In this document: piece after piece, positions 53,957 through 62,721 of the stretch
Layout: the number at the start of each line of letters is the position of its first letter
Numbering within the stretch: the stretch's first letter is position 1
DNA from: Bifidobacterium choladohabitans
Lineage (GTDB): Bacteria > Actinomycetota > Actinomycetes > Actinomycetales > Bifidobacteriaceae
Assembly (NCBI RefSeq): GCF_016102005.1
Contig: NZ_JACFPL010000001.1
Coordinates: 186,001 to 250,000, forward strand
Direction of reading: 5' to 3'
DNA length: 64,000 bases
Made by a program: the position numbers and the translations under genes
Notes under the pieces: model-generated
Told to the model about the DNA's origin: nothing
What the model saw: the letters and a program-made list of their open reading frames with translations, nothing else
Database searches by the model: none

Positions 53957-54897
53957 CCAATCGCGGTGATGGCCTTGACCACCAGGTCCCAGAATCCCTG
54001 GAAGTCCAGCTTGACGGCCACCTGGGTGTGGCAGTCCTCGGCAGAGGGCTCCGGGCCGCGCAGATCGGCCACGGTCATCCCGCAGGTCAGGTCCCCGCGC
54101 AGCTCCACATCGACCGGACAACGACGGGTGCTCACAATAGAGGGGTCGATCAGGTAGGCCACAGTGCAGGGATCATGTACCGGCGGATCAACGAAGTCCT
54201 GGTTGTCCTGGTAGGACTTGCGGAAGAAGTCCATCAGCCCGCTGACGAAATGGGCCAGATCGGTGCCGATGCCCTCGATGCGCTGCTGGACCTCCGGGGT
54301 GCACAGGGCCTGATGGGTCAGATCCAGCCCAACCATGGTGACTGGCCAGGGCTCGTTGAAGACGATATGCGCGGCCTCGGGATCCACCTTTATGTTGAAT
54401 TCGGCGACAGCACTCCAGTTGCCAACATGGTAACCGCCACCCATGAGCACGACCTCGCGGACGCGGTCGACAATGCGGGGCTCCTTGCGGACAGCCATGG
54501 CGATGTTGGTCAGGGGCCCGGTGGGGACCAGTGTCACTGTGCCGGGCTCCTCGCGCATGATGGTTTCGATAATCCAATCGACTGCATGGCCGGGATCCAG
54601 GGGCCGGGTAGGCTCAGGCAGCTCGACACCGTCCAGGCCGGTCTGGCCATGAATGGAAGCGGCCACCTCCTGAGGACGCACCAACGGCCTATCACATCCG
54701 GCATGGACTGGCACCTGGCGCGCATGAGCCTTTTCCAACACGGCTCTTGCGTTGTAAGTAACCTTGTCCAGACTCTGGTTGCCGCCAACCGTAGTCACTC
54801 CGATCAGGTCGATCCGCGGATCGCCTACCGCCAGAAGGATAGCCACCGCATCGTCATGACCTGGATCACAGTCCAGGATGATCTTGCGCGTCGTCAT
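53953..54897 (-). CDS. Inosine-uridine-preferring nucleoside hydrolase
   Basis: 314 residues from the ATG at 54897; an upstream start at 54975 would run through a perfect hairpin. It hydrolyses ribonucleosides to base and ribose. The metal-binding DxDxxxDD motif is KIILDCDPGHDDAVAILLA. VTLVPTGPLTNIAMA, VVLMGGGYHVGNWSAVAEFN and VHDPCTVAYLIDPSI with the catalytic His region follow. Length and motifs are those of the RihA/RihB group. It overlaps the downstream MFS gene (ATGA), implying joint use in nucleoside salvage. Confidence 0.92.
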   Translation of the reverse strand: MTTRKIILDCDPGHDDAVAILLAVGDPRIDLIGVTTVGGNQSLDKVTYNARAVLEKAHARQVPVHAGCDRPLVRPQEVAASIHGQTGLDGVELPEPTRPLDPGHAVDWIIETIMREEPGTVTLVPTGPLTNIAMAVRKEPRIVDRVREVVLMGGGYHVGNWSAVAEFNIKVDPEAAHIVFNEPWPVTMVGLDLTHQALCTPEVQQRIEGIGTDLAHFVSGLMDFFRKSYQDNQDFVDPPVHDPCTVAYLIDPSIVSTRRCPVDVELRGDLTCGMTVADLRGPEPSAEDCHTQVAVKLDFQGFWDLVVKAITAIG

Positions 54898-54924
54898 ATA
54901 CTCGCCTACACCTTTCTCATGAAT

Positions 54925-54957
54925 ATGTCCTGGGCCATTGACTATGGCCCAGGACAT
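54925..54957. promoter_or_regulatory. Perfect 14-bp hairpin between the DUF2075 gene and nucleoside hydrolase gene
   Basis: ATGTCCTGGGCCAT at 54925-54938 pairs with 54944-54957 around TGACT. On the minus strand it is 46 bp after the DUF2075 stop and 28 bp before the hydrolase ATG. No T-tract. It may terminate the upstream gene or regulate the hydrolase leader. Confidence 0.55.
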
Positions 54958-55002
54958 GATACCGCTGATTGGCATTCAATCGATGTAGGCGCGTTAGACC
55001 GG

Positions 55003-57156
55003 TCAGTCCCGGACCTGGGCGAACCCACCCACTGCCCAGGCCAGTCGGTTCCGAAGCTCGGGATCCACCGCGAATAGCCCCAATCCGTGCACCCCTCGTT
55101 TGAGCAGCACATTGAACTCGTGCCGAAGATTATCCACAGGATTCATCTCCGGCTCCGACCGCTGATTGGTCGCCAATGTATTGCAACTGAGCTTCGGTTC
55201 GAATTCGACCTTTCCATTCCTGTAAGTGACCGAGGGCCCGATGATGACCCCCGCATAGTTGAGGTCAAAACCTTGGATGGTGAAGATGGAACCCACCTCA
55301 TCAATGGTGAAGGGCAACTCGGCCCAGGCGATCCGGTGATTCGCAGCAGAGTTTCCTTGTGCCTCATACAGTTCGTAATTCCAGGGCATGGCGAATACAC
55401 CATCGCCGTCCCGACCCTCTTCGGCCCACACCCACCGGCCTGAATCCTCTTGCCGCAGTACAACCTGCCAGTGTCTGGAGGGATTCTGTGGATCCGGGTG
55501 ATTCCTGCTGCTGTAAGGCCAGTCATAGGTGGCCAGAAGTCGGCAGAGGCCCAAGGAGCCCTCGCCCCTTTGCTCCTGGTCCTTTTGACGGATGAGCTTC
55601 CTCAAATCCTTAGGCGAATCAAAAACCTTGATCTCGTAAGTATGCTCCCAGGGATCCGGACGCAGTGGACCGATGACGCCATCCTTGGCTGTCATCCGAT
55701 CCAGCCAGGCGCATGTTGCGGGATCAGCCTGAATGCGCATCTGTTGATCCAAGCGAACATGACTGACTTGGAAGGTATCCTCGCGTACATGCTGACCGTC
55801 CCTTGACCTTTCGCGGATGAGCATGGGGCGCGAGAAGGTCTTGTCATGTTCGGAACCCGTCAATCCCAGAAGCCGACTTTCCTGGGCATCCACGAACTGG
55901 GATCCGCGCAAGACCTGTTCCGGGTCGAAGACCACGATGGCTACTTTTGCCCGCCGCAGAATGTCATAGAGCTGGTTGCCTCCGGAGTAGCTCTGCGACC
56001 CTTGCGTCAGCAGCAGGTGCGCCTCGTCAATCAGCACCACATCCGCCTGAGCGTCGACGCTATTCATGGGGTCCGCCGCCCTGCCTGTAGACCGACCATT
56101 TCGATTGGTGTGCTTGCTGAACCGGTTGATGAACTGGACAGCGCCAACCACGCACTGGCCGCGTTTCTTTTGCAGTCCCAGCTTCAGAGCCATTTGATTG
56201 TATACATTAGCCTGCTCGGCCTGGTTGACAATGATGTAGGAACGCTGCCTGGCGTTTGCCGAACGGTTATCGTCCTTGCCGTTCAAATTCCCGTAGATGC
56301 CATATCTGGCACATATCTGATAGAAGAGATGGCTGAGCAAAACAGTCTTGCCCGTCCCTGACATGCCTTGAACAACAATGACCTGGGTACGTGCCTTGTC
56401 ATTGATTCGAACCGGGCCTATGGATTCTGTCATCGAGTGGAAACCCTCGTCACGGTTTTGAATAATGACCGACTCCAGCACATGCAGAACAGCCTCTTCA
56501 GCCCGCCGTTGTTCGTCGGTGAGTTTGCGGAAGGGCGAGGCCTTGAACAGGGCAGAGTCCAGGATGGCCTTCTCTTCCGGGAACAGATCGGGCTCCATTT
56601 CGTGCAGGGTCTGCCAGGCCTTGGAAAAGATGCTGTCGAACTCATCGCTGGTGTAATACATATCCTGAGCGTTGGTTCTACGGTTCATAACCAGCTTGAC
56701 CGCGTCTACGCTCTGCATATACCCCATCAACCGATTTTCCATATCCAGCGTCAGGGACTTATTGAAGTGGCGATCACCGATGATGTACTGGCAGACCCTG
56801 TCCTGATGATTGCGCATGAATCGCACCAGGCGTTCCCAATCCGTTCGTGTACGTGGATCCAGCTCGATGTGCTGCCTGGTTCGAGAACGGATGTCGTTGG
56901 TCTCACCGACGTAAACCACATAAGGTGGCCCACCGCCATGCTTTTTGCTGCTGTCCCTTTCGTCGGCAGAGACAATATATACAGTGGGATAGCGCAGGAA
57001 CAGCTCCTCAAGCAGCCTCCCCTCCAACTTACTGCCCTGACTGCCAACAGCTTTCGCCTGCTTGTACTCAGCGATGGCCTTGGAAAAATCCTCATCTCTG
57101 AAATCGCCATAAGGCAGCGTCATCACCACAGGCTGCGGCGCGCTTGATGAATCCAT
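55003..57156 (-). CDS. GIY-YIG nuclease domain fused to DUF2075 P-loop ATPase/helicase
   Basis: 717 residues from the ATG at 57156; no strong ribosome site, so a leaderless or alternative upstream start (57234) is possible. An N-terminal GIY-YIG-like domain about 55-165: PTVYIVS and YVVYVGETNDIRSRTRQH, with Glu140 in DMENRLM as probable metal ligand. Walker A GMSGTGKT is near 264-271; Walker B with DEAH is VVLIDEAHLLL near 373-384; a RLDQQMR helicase-like motif and SIFTIQGFDLNYAGVIIG, characteristic of DUF2075, follow. It is a superfamily 1-like ATPase acting on nucleic acid by inference. DUF2075 proteins often occur in defence contexts. The divergent MazG-like gene (67 bp between starts) strengthens a defence or DNA-precursor link. 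Confidence 0.85.
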   Translation of the reverse strand: MDSSSAPQPVVMTLPYGDFRDEDFSKAIAEYKQAKAVGSQGSKLEGRLLEELFLRYPTVYIVSADERDSSKKHGGGPPYVVYVGETNDIRSRTRQHIELDPRTRTDWERLVRFMRNHQDRVCQYIIGDRHFNKSLTLDMENRLMGYMQSVDAVKLVMNRRTNAQDMYYTSDEFDSIFSKAWQTLHEMEPDLFPEEKAILDSALFKASPFRKLTDEQRRAEEAVLHVLESVIIQNRDEGFHSMTESIGPVRINDKARTQVIVVQGMSGTGKTVLLSHLFYQICARYGIYGNLNGKDDNRSANARQRSYIIVNQAEQANVYNQMALKLGLQKKRGQCVVGAVQFINRFSKHTNRNGRSTGRAADPMNSVDAQADVVLIDEAHLLLTQGSQSYSGGNQLYDILRRAKVAIVVFDPEQVLRGSQFVDAQESRLLGLTGSEHDKTFSRPMLIRERSRDGQHVREDTFQVSHVRLDQQMRIQADPATCAWLDRMTAKDGVIGPLRPDPWEHTYEIKVFDSPKDLRKLIRQKDQEQRGEGSLGLCRLLATYDWPYSSRNHPDPQNPSRHWQVVLRQEDSGRWVWAEEGRDGDGVFAMPWNYELYEAQGNSAANHRIAWAELPFTIDEVGSIFTIQGFDLNYAGVIIGPSVTYRNGKVEFEPKLSCNTLATNQRSEPEMNPVDNLRHEFNVLLKRGVHGLGLFAVDPELRNRLAWAVGGFAQVRD

Positions 57157-57223
57157 GGTTTTCACTATGCCACGAACCCACACCAATCTGATGGCAGGAG
57201 GGCCGACTGATAGGCTCGAAATC

Positions 57224-57556
57224 ATGATCAGCAAGGAAACGGAAACAGCGGTGATGGATTTTGTGCACGAGCGCGACTGGGATCAATTCCACACGCCCGC
57301 CAACCTGGCCAAATCAATCTGCATCGAAGCCGCCGAGCTCTTGGAATGCTATCAGTGGGGGGATGATCCCAGGGACGGAGATGAAGGCCACGTTACCGAC
57401 GAACTGGCTGACGTGCTCACCTATTGCATCCAGCTGGCAGATCGGCTGGATCTGGATATGGATCGAATCATCTTGGACAAACTGCAAAGGACGGCCGACA
57501 GATATCCGGTGGCAACCTCGCGTGGCTCCAGCCGAAAATACCGACCGCTGCAGTAG
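57224..57556 (+). CDS. MazG-like nucleotide pyrophosphohydrolase
   Basis: 110 residues from the ATG at 57224; a longer form from 57155 would overlap the divergent gene. An AGGAGG sits 24 nt upstream, too far, so the start is less certain. HERDWDQFHTPANLAKSICI then EAAELLECYQW and TDELADVLTYCIQLAD are the RS21-C6/MazG signature with the ExxE and ExxD metal ligands. It hydrolyses NTPs or dNTPs to monophosphates and pyrophosphate. It is divergent from the GIY-YIG/DUF2075 gene and ends 10 bp before the convergent HAD gene. House-cleaning or anti-phage nucleotide depletion are both possible. Confidence 0.85.
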   Translation: MISKETETAVMDFVHERDWDQFHTPANLAKSICIEAAELLECYQWGDDPRDGDEGHVTDELADVLTYCIQLADRLDLDMDRIILDKLQRTADRYPVATSRGSSRKYRPLQ

Positions 57557-57566
57557 GCGGATCGAT

Positions 57567-58340
57567 TCAGCAAGTCTGCGCAGCCGGCAACCCCGATTGC
57601 CCGAGTCGCTTGGCGATCAGTGCGGACAGATCATCCAAGGTGACTCCAACATAGCTATCTATGGAAGCGAACTGAGGGCCCGATGAGGTGTCGACCGGGT
57701 TGGTGCCGGTATAGGCTACAGTGGTGGCTCCTGATGCCACAGCCGAGGTGATACCGGTCAAGGTATCTTCGAAAGCCAGGCAGGATACCATCAAATCAGG
57801 GCTCTTGATGCCCACCAGACCGGCTGCATGCAGATAGGGGGCAGGATCGGGCTTCTGGGCCAGCCCATCATCCCCGCAAACATAGTCGGCAAAAGCCCCC
57901 TTGGGCGCCTTGGCGACCACAGCCTGAGCCATGCGGCGTGGCGAAGTAGTGACCAGAATCGAGGGGATGCCAGCCTCAACCAGGTCTGTCAGGATGGCAC
58001 GAACCCCTTCAATCCATGGCATGCGAAGCTCCTCCATGGCGATCACTCCATCAATCAGCAGATCTGGAATCTGATCCTCAGGAAGGTCAAGACCACGATC
58101 GCGCATCACCCTTGCCACTTTGGTCAGGGGTCTGCCGGAAACCTGCCAACCCATGTCAGCATTCCAGTCCCCCCCATGCTCGCGCACCAGATCGACCTCC
58201 GCCTGATGCCAGTAGGGCTCTGAATCGATCAGGGTTCCGTCCATGTCCCAAAAGACCGCGAGCGGTCGGCGACTCACAGCAGACCGGGCTTTGTCAGTCG
58301 ACCCGGCACGACTTTCCTTTATTTGATGCTCCATGTTCAT
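57567..58340 (-). CDS. HAD-superfamily phosphatase (beta-phosphoglucomutase/phosphatase-like)
   Basis: 257 residues. Motif I AVFWDMDGTLIDSEP has the nucleophile Asp; motif II Thr is in ILVTTSPRRMAQ; motif III Lys is in GLAQKPDPAPYL; motif IV is CLAFEDTLTGITSA. A cap domain lies between motifs I and II. Members hydrolyse or isomerise small phosphoesters; the substrate is not apparent. The 3' third has a decayed copy at 6127-6417. The start has an alternative in-frame Met two residues in. It lies 48 bp downstream of the XRE gene on the same strand. Confidence 0.88.
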   Translation of the reverse strand: MNMEHQIKESRAGSTDKARSAVSRRPLAVFWDMDGTLIDSEPYWHQAEVDLVREHGGDWNADMGWQVSGRPLTKVARVMRDRGLDLPEDQIPDLLIDGVIAMEELRMPWIEGVRAILTDLVEAGIPSILVTTSPRRMAQAVVAKAPKGAFADYVCGDDGLAQKPDPAPYLHAAGLVGIKSPDLMVSCLAFEDTLTGITSAVASGATTVAYTGTNPVDTSSGPQFASIDSYVGVTLDDLSALIAKRLGQSGLPAAQTC

Positions 58341-58388
58341 GCATTCACCCTATCGGCAGGGCTTGTCTTGACAATGGTGCCACCCAAA

Positions 58389-58619
58389 TTACTTGGCATG
58401 AAGATCAGGCCACGGATCAGGCAACAGCTCATCCAGACTTACATTAAGCACTTGGGCAACTGCCATGATGTTGATCAAACTGGGATTGGCTGGACTCCCG
58501 GGTCGCGACTGGCCATGCTCCAACTGTTGGTATGCGAACCGGGAAAGGTTGGCATTGTAGGCGACGAACTCTTGGCTGTAGTGCAGAGCCGTCCTTCTGC
58601 GTTGTATGTTCATGCCCAT
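58389..58619 (-). CDS. Small XRE-family (Cro/CI) helix-turn-helix protein
   Basis: About 76 residues from the ATG at 58619 (58613 is an alternative; neither has a strong ribosome site). MNIQRRRTALHYSQEFVAY and SRFAYQQLEHGQSRPGSP form the HTH with conserved recognition helix, followed by PSLINIMAVAQVLNVSLDEL, the usual C-terminal part of the domain. It would bind DNA as a dimer. A palindromic operator region sits 85-125 bp upstream, so it probably represses itself and maybe the following HAD gene. Confidence 0.78.
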   Translation of the reverse strand: MGMNIQRRRTALHYSQEFVAYNANLSRFAYQQLEHGQSRPGSPANPSLINIMAVAQVLNVSLDELLPDPWPDLHAK

Positions 58620-58704
58620 TATTACGGCGTATTCCGCCCATCCACTCGGTACTTGAGAATGTGCCACAAAGCCAAGATAGAGACCAGAGACAAATTGTCA
58701 TGCC

Positions 58705-58742
58705 TTACCGGTAATACTATATCAGTAAGGCATTACTGGTTA
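58705..58742. promoter_or_regulatory. Operator region for the XRE regulator
   Basis: Contains palindrome TTACCGGTAA (58705-58714), CAGTAA-N4-TTACTG (58723-58738) and the near copy TTACTGGTTA (58733-58742). Between them, on the minus strand, TATAGTAT (58714-58721) could be the -10 of the XRE promoter. Confidence 0.5.
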
Positions 58743-58799
58743 TTTAAACGAGAGACGAATACCGTGCTCTGTCTTACACCAAAATTGGGTCTGACGTAG

Positions 58800-59177
58800 T
58801 TCAAGCTACTGCCCTTCTTCCTTGTAGCCTACGGAACCACATCGGTCTTCATCAATAGTCTGAATTACTCCACCTCATTCGAGAGGAACTCAACAGCCAA
58901 CATAGATCTGCTGGCATTCTTCAACATGCTGCCGGCCCTGCTTATAGCTGTAGTTGGATACGGGTATTTCTTCGTCACTGGAGTCAACGGCCTGTTCGGT
59001 AACAACACACAGATACCGGACTGGATGCTGACACCCTTGGTCCCGCTGGCCGTCATGCCTCTGGTGACCCGGGCGATCTACCGTCACACCAGAAAACCCT
59101 ATCTGGGTGGCATCATTACCGCGATCATTGTCACCGTGATGACCTGCATCAACTCACAGATATCATTCCCCGCCTGA
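58800..59177 (+). pseudogene. Truncated C-terminal remnant of a membrane protein
   Basis: An open frame begins immediately after a TAG at 58797-58799 and has no start codon until 58926. The translation (KLLPFFLVAYGTTSVFINSL, then DLLAFFNMLPALLIAVVGYG, then RAIYRHTRKPYLGGIITAII) has three to four membrane segments. The ending resembles the C-terminal membrane part of multi-TM hydrolase-like proteins, but I cannot name the parent. From 58926 an 83-residue peptide could be made but no ribosome site is seen. A 6-bp hairpin TCCCCG/CGGGGA (59167-59183) spans the stop codon. Confidence 0.6.
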
Positions 59178-59200
59178 CGGGGAGACCACACCTAACCTAA

Positions 59201-59251
59201 GTCCTTCCTGCCCCTGTCTACAAGCAAAACTTCGACAAGGACAGGGAGGAC
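59201..59251 (-). terminator. Putative terminator after dnaG
   Basis: GTCC and CCCTGTC (59201-59218) pair with GACAGGG and GGAC (59240-59251), with an internal bulge and a long loop. It lies 21 bp downstream of the dnaG stop at 59272. No T-tract. Confidence 0.3.
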
Positions 59252-59271
59252 CAACTTATTCGACCACCAGT

Positions 59272-61362
59272 TCACTCGGCGTTGCCGAAGACCTGGTTGC
59301 GCAATTCGTTGCGCTGGGTCTCGTACTGGGTGAGCTGACCAAGAAGGTCGAACTTCTCCTGACCGTCAGGCAACTGATTCATCCGGTGCCTGGCCGAGGC
59401 AATCAGCCGCATGTATGTGGCGTCCAGCAGTCTTGCCAGCAGCTCGGAGGCATACTGACGCTCCTCCGGGCTAGGCTGCTTCAGCTGAACATCCGCGTCC
59501 TCGGAGCCCGCGCCCTGATTGTCCCCCTTATCACCTTTCTTGGAGCCCGGCCCTGTGCCCCTCTGCCTATCCTCCTGCTTATCCAAATTCAGCGGCAAGG
59601 GCATGACGGCCAGCTCGTTGATGGCCGACTCCAGCATGGGCCCGCCTGCCTTGGTCAAATTATGCATCCACAGTCCCTGGGGCGTCTTCCTGTCGGGCAG
59701 CCCCCCGGCGGCCTGCACAGCCCGATAGAGCGAGCGGAAGATCGGAACCTCGAAACTGTCCGGACTCAGCTGGCCGAAGGCATCCGACCCGACCGCTCTG
59801 GGAATCTGTATAAGCACGCCCATGAACTGCTGCTCGCAGATGAAGACAGAATCATCGATGTGATGATAGCCCTGTCGGAGGGCATCCTCACGCTGTACCC
59901 TGCGGCGTCGCATGGCATCGTCACTGCCATGGCCCGCGCGACCCTCCGATTCGCCCGCACCGCGGTGAGGAGTGCGGACCGCATAAGCATCCTGGTCCTT
60001 CACATGCAGCTTGCGACGGGCCCTGTGGACCTCCTGGCGCAGCAGATCCAGATCCACGCCGATTTTTCTGGCGGTCTTGCGGGTATAGGCCCCCACCAGG
60101 GAGCGATCCCTGATCTGGGCCAGGATGGGTGCAACGGCCTTGACCGCACCCATCTGTCCGGTGGTGTACTGGGTATCGAACATGGCCACGGCGGTGTCGA
60201 TGACGAAGTCGTACAGCGGTCGGGCATGCTCCACCAGGGATCGCACGGCCTCATCGCCATATTGGATGCGCAGATCACAGGGATCCAGATTCTCCCGGGC
60301 CACCGCCACGAAGGTCTGCGTCAGAAAGCTCCCGTCAAGGCCGAAGGCGTGCAGGGCGGCCTTCTGTCCGGCTGCATCCCCGTCGAAGGTGAAGACCACC
60401 CGGGAGCCTTGGACCGGCCCCACCAGCTGGATGGCGCCAAGGGCGTCGTCGGAGATGAGCCGGCGGACGATCTTGGCATGGTCCTCGCCGAATGCGGTAC
60501 CGCAGGTGGCTACAGCCGTGTCGACGCCGGCAAGGTGGCAGGCCATGACGTCGGTGTAACCCTCAACGATGACCACCTGCCGCTTTTTGACGATGGCGTC
60601 CTTGGCCAGATCGATGCCGTAGAGCACCTGGTTCTTGCGGTAGAGCTGGGTGTCAGGCGTGTTGATGTACTTGGCGTTGATGCCGTCGTCCTCGTAGAGC
60701 TTGCGAGCGCCGAAGCCCAGGGTCCGGCCCGTGGAATCCCTGATGGGCCAGGTGACCCTGCCCCGAAAGTAGTCGTAGACTCCCCGCTGCCCCTGCCTGG
60801 CCAGTCCGGCATCCAGCATCTCCTGCTGGGTGAAACCCTTGGTGGACAGGTGGCGAACCAGGTTGTCCCATCCGCGTGGGGCGTATCCGCAGCCGAAATG
60901 GGCGCTGTCAGCCTGGGAGAAGGTCCTGCCCGCCAAGAGCTTTCGCGCCGCCAGCGCCTCCTTGCTCATGATCTGCGAGACGAAAAACCGCTGGGCCTCC
61001 TCGTTGGCCTCCAGCAACCGGGAACGTTTGGACCCGCGACGCTTGTCCTGACGGGAGTTTTCGTAATGCAGCTCGATCTGGTACTTGTCAGCCAGGATCT
61101 CGACGGCATCGCCGAACTCGACGTTCTCCTCCTGCTCAACATAGGTGAAGACATCGCCGCCCAGACCGCAACCGAAGCAGTGCCAGACCCCCATGGAAGG
61201 ACGCACCGAGAAGGAGGGCGACTTCTCGTCATGGAAAGGGCACAGGCCCATGTAAGTGCCGGAACCGGAGGGCTTCAGGGTCACGCTTTCGGATACGATC
61301 TCATACAAATCGGCCTTGGCTCTGACCTTCTCGATGTCTTCCTTCTTGATCATTCCGGACAT
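59272..61362 (-). CDS. dnaG: DNA primase
   Basis: 696 residues. It makes RNA primers at the replication fork. The CHC2 zinc finger (Cys41, His44, Cys62, Cys65: LCPFHDEKSPSF and WHCFGCGLGGD) is followed by the primase core (FGCGYAPRGWDNLVRHLSTKG, RVTWPIRDSTGRTLGFGARK) and the Toprim domain (VVIVEGYTDVMACHLAGVDT; VVFTFDGDAAGQKAA). A charged linker rich in R, G, E and D (about 465-505) leads to the C-terminal helicase-binding region. Length is normal for actinobacteria. It is preceded by dgt on the same strand, 57 bp away. Confidence 0.95.
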   Translation of the reverse strand: MSGMIKKEDIEKVRAKADLYEIVSESVTLKPSGSGTYMGLCPFHDEKSPSFSVRPSMGVWHCFGCGLGGDVFTYVEQEENVEFGDAVEILADKYQIELHYENSRQDKRRGSKRSRLLEANEEAQRFFVSQIMSKEALAARKLLAGRTFSQADSAHFGCGYAPRGWDNLVRHLSTKGFTQQEMLDAGLARQGQRGVYDYFRGRVTWPIRDSTGRTLGFGARKLYEDDGINAKYINTPDTQLYRKNQVLYGIDLAKDAIVKKRQVVIVEGYTDVMACHLAGVDTAVATCGTAFGEDHAKIVRRLISDDALGAIQLVGPVQGSRVVFTFDGDAAGQKAALHAFGLDGSFLTQTFVAVARENLDPCDLRIQYGDEAVRSLVEHARPLYDFVIDTAVAMFDTQYTTGQMGAVKAVAPILAQIRDRSLVGAYTRKTARKIGVDLDLLRQEVHRARRKLHVKDQDAYAVRTPHRGAGESEGRAGHGSDDAMRRRRVQREDALRQGYHHIDDSVFICEQQFMGVLIQIPRAVGSDAFGQLSPDSFEVPIFRSLYRAVQAAGGLPDRKTPQGLWMHNLTKAGGPMLESAINELAVMPLPLNLDKQEDRQRGTGPGSKKGDKGDNQGAGSEDADVQLKQPSPEERQYASELLARLLDATYMRLIASARHRMNQLPDGQEKFDLLGQLTQYETQRNELRNQVFGNAE

Positions 61363-61419
61363 GACACCCAGCCTACCGGGCCAGGGCGATGTGTTGCGCC
61401 CGGCATAAATGCCGCTGGC

Positions 61420-62703
61420 CTAGGGGCAGACCAGGGAATGCAGGGCCAGCGCCGAACCGTCGGTCAGGGAGGCCACCTGGTCGATGGCCACCCTCAGACG
61501 CTCCGCATCCGAACCCGCCTGGCGCCAATCCTCCAGGAAGACATCCTCCAAGGCATCAGAGGGGGCTGGCGAGTCGGCCATCATCACCTCGACCAGGTCG
61601 GTCACGATTTTCAGCTGCTCAGCGTGGAAGGGCTCCTTCTCACGAGGAGCCATGACGAAGTAGACAGCGATCCCCTTCAAGGCCACAATCTCATAGGAGG
61701 TCCGGGGAGGAATGACCAGCCCCGCCGAGTACCTGGTCAGAGGACCTTGGCCGTGGCGGCTTCGGGTGGCCTCCTCCACAGAGTCGGCAAAGCGGCCAAT
61801 CAGATAGCTGGTTGTGTTCTTCAAAGTAGCCAGGGCCCGGCGTGAACCATCGAAGCCCGTCGGCAACATGCCACGGACAGCCTCCAGGGCTCGGACCAAC
61901 TGGTCGGCATCCCAGCGGTCGCCATACCAGGATCGGGCGGCCCGGACCACGCCATCGATGATTCGAGGCTCAGCCAGTCGCTCAGGCATGAAGGAGCCGA
62001 CTACGATGGCATCCTCCACGTCGTGGACGCTGTAGGCGATGTCATCAGCCAGGTCCATGACCTGGCACTCCATAGGCGTGCTGGCCTGAGGCGCCCCCTG
62101 CTTAAGCCAATGGAAGACCTCCCGGTCGTCGGGATAGACGCAGAACTTGGCGGTCCTCTCCCCCTTGGGATGAGCCGAGGCCTCGGCCAGGGTCCAGGGA
62201 TATTTGACCGCAGCGTCCAGGGCGGCCCTGGTCAGGTTGACTCCTGCTGAACGTCCGTCCGGATGGAAGACCTTGGGCTCCAGTCTGGTCAGCAGTCGGA
62301 GGGTCTGCGCATTGCCCTCGAACCCCCCAATATCCGAGGCCAGCGAGGACAGGGCACGTTCGCCGTTGTGGCCAAAGGGCGGATGACCCAGGTCATGGGC
62401 CAGACAGGCGCAGTCCACCACATCGGGGTCGCAGCCCAGCATGGTCCCAATCTGCCGACCGATCTGGGCCACCTCCAAAGTATGGGTCAGCCGTGTGCGG
62501 GCAAAGTCGTCAGTGCCGGCGACCAGGATCTGCGTCTTGGCCCCCAACCTACGGAGCGCCGAAGAATGGACCAGACGCGCCCGATCCCGTTCGAAGGGAG
62601 TCCTGCCGCTGGTCTTTGGAGGCTCTGGAGCCCACCGTTCCTGATCCCGGGCGGAGTAGCCCTCGGCCAGCAGGCGGGATCCGCCCTCCTCGTCAGTGCC
62701 CAT
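61420..62703 (-). CDS. dgt: Deoxyguanosinetriphosphate triphosphohydrolase-like protein
   Basis: 427 residues, HD-domain. It releases triphosphate from dGTP or related dNTPs. FERDRARLVHSSALRRLGAK, TRLTHTLEVAQIGRQIG and LAHDLGHPPFGHNGERAL give the metal-binding H...HD...D set; LADDIAYSVHDVEDAI carries the last Asp. The N-terminal YSARDQERW segment is typical. It is located directly upstream of dnaG, a common actinobacterial arrangement, and 18 bp after ohr. Confidence 0.94.
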   Translation of the reverse strand: MGTDEEGGSRLLAEGYSARDQERWAPEPPKTSGRTPFERDRARLVHSSALRRLGAKTQILVAGTDDFARTRLTHTLEVAQIGRQIGTMLGCDPDVVDCACLAHDLGHPPFGHNGERALSSLASDIGGFEGNAQTLRLLTRLEPKVFHPDGRSAGVNLTRAALDAAVKYPWTLAEASAHPKGERTAKFCVYPDDREVFHWLKQGAPQASTPMECQVMDLADDIAYSVHDVEDAIVVGSFMPERLAEPRIIDGVVRAARSWYGDRWDADQLVRALEAVRGMLPTGFDGSRRALATLKNTTSYLIGRFADSVEEATRSRHGQGPLTRYSAGLVIPPRTSYEIVALKGIAVYFVMAPREKEPFHAEQLKIVTDLVEVMMADSPAPSDALEDVFLEDWRQAGSDAERLRVAIDQVASLTDGSALALHSLVCP

Positions 62704-62721
62704 CAGGCCCGTCCGCTCCGT

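Noticed and set aside
59386-61845. 819-codon plus-strand frame opposite dnaG
   Set aside because: Despite its length it is antisense to dnaG and part of dgt, both with full family motifs. Its translation is G/H/Q/L-rich without domains.
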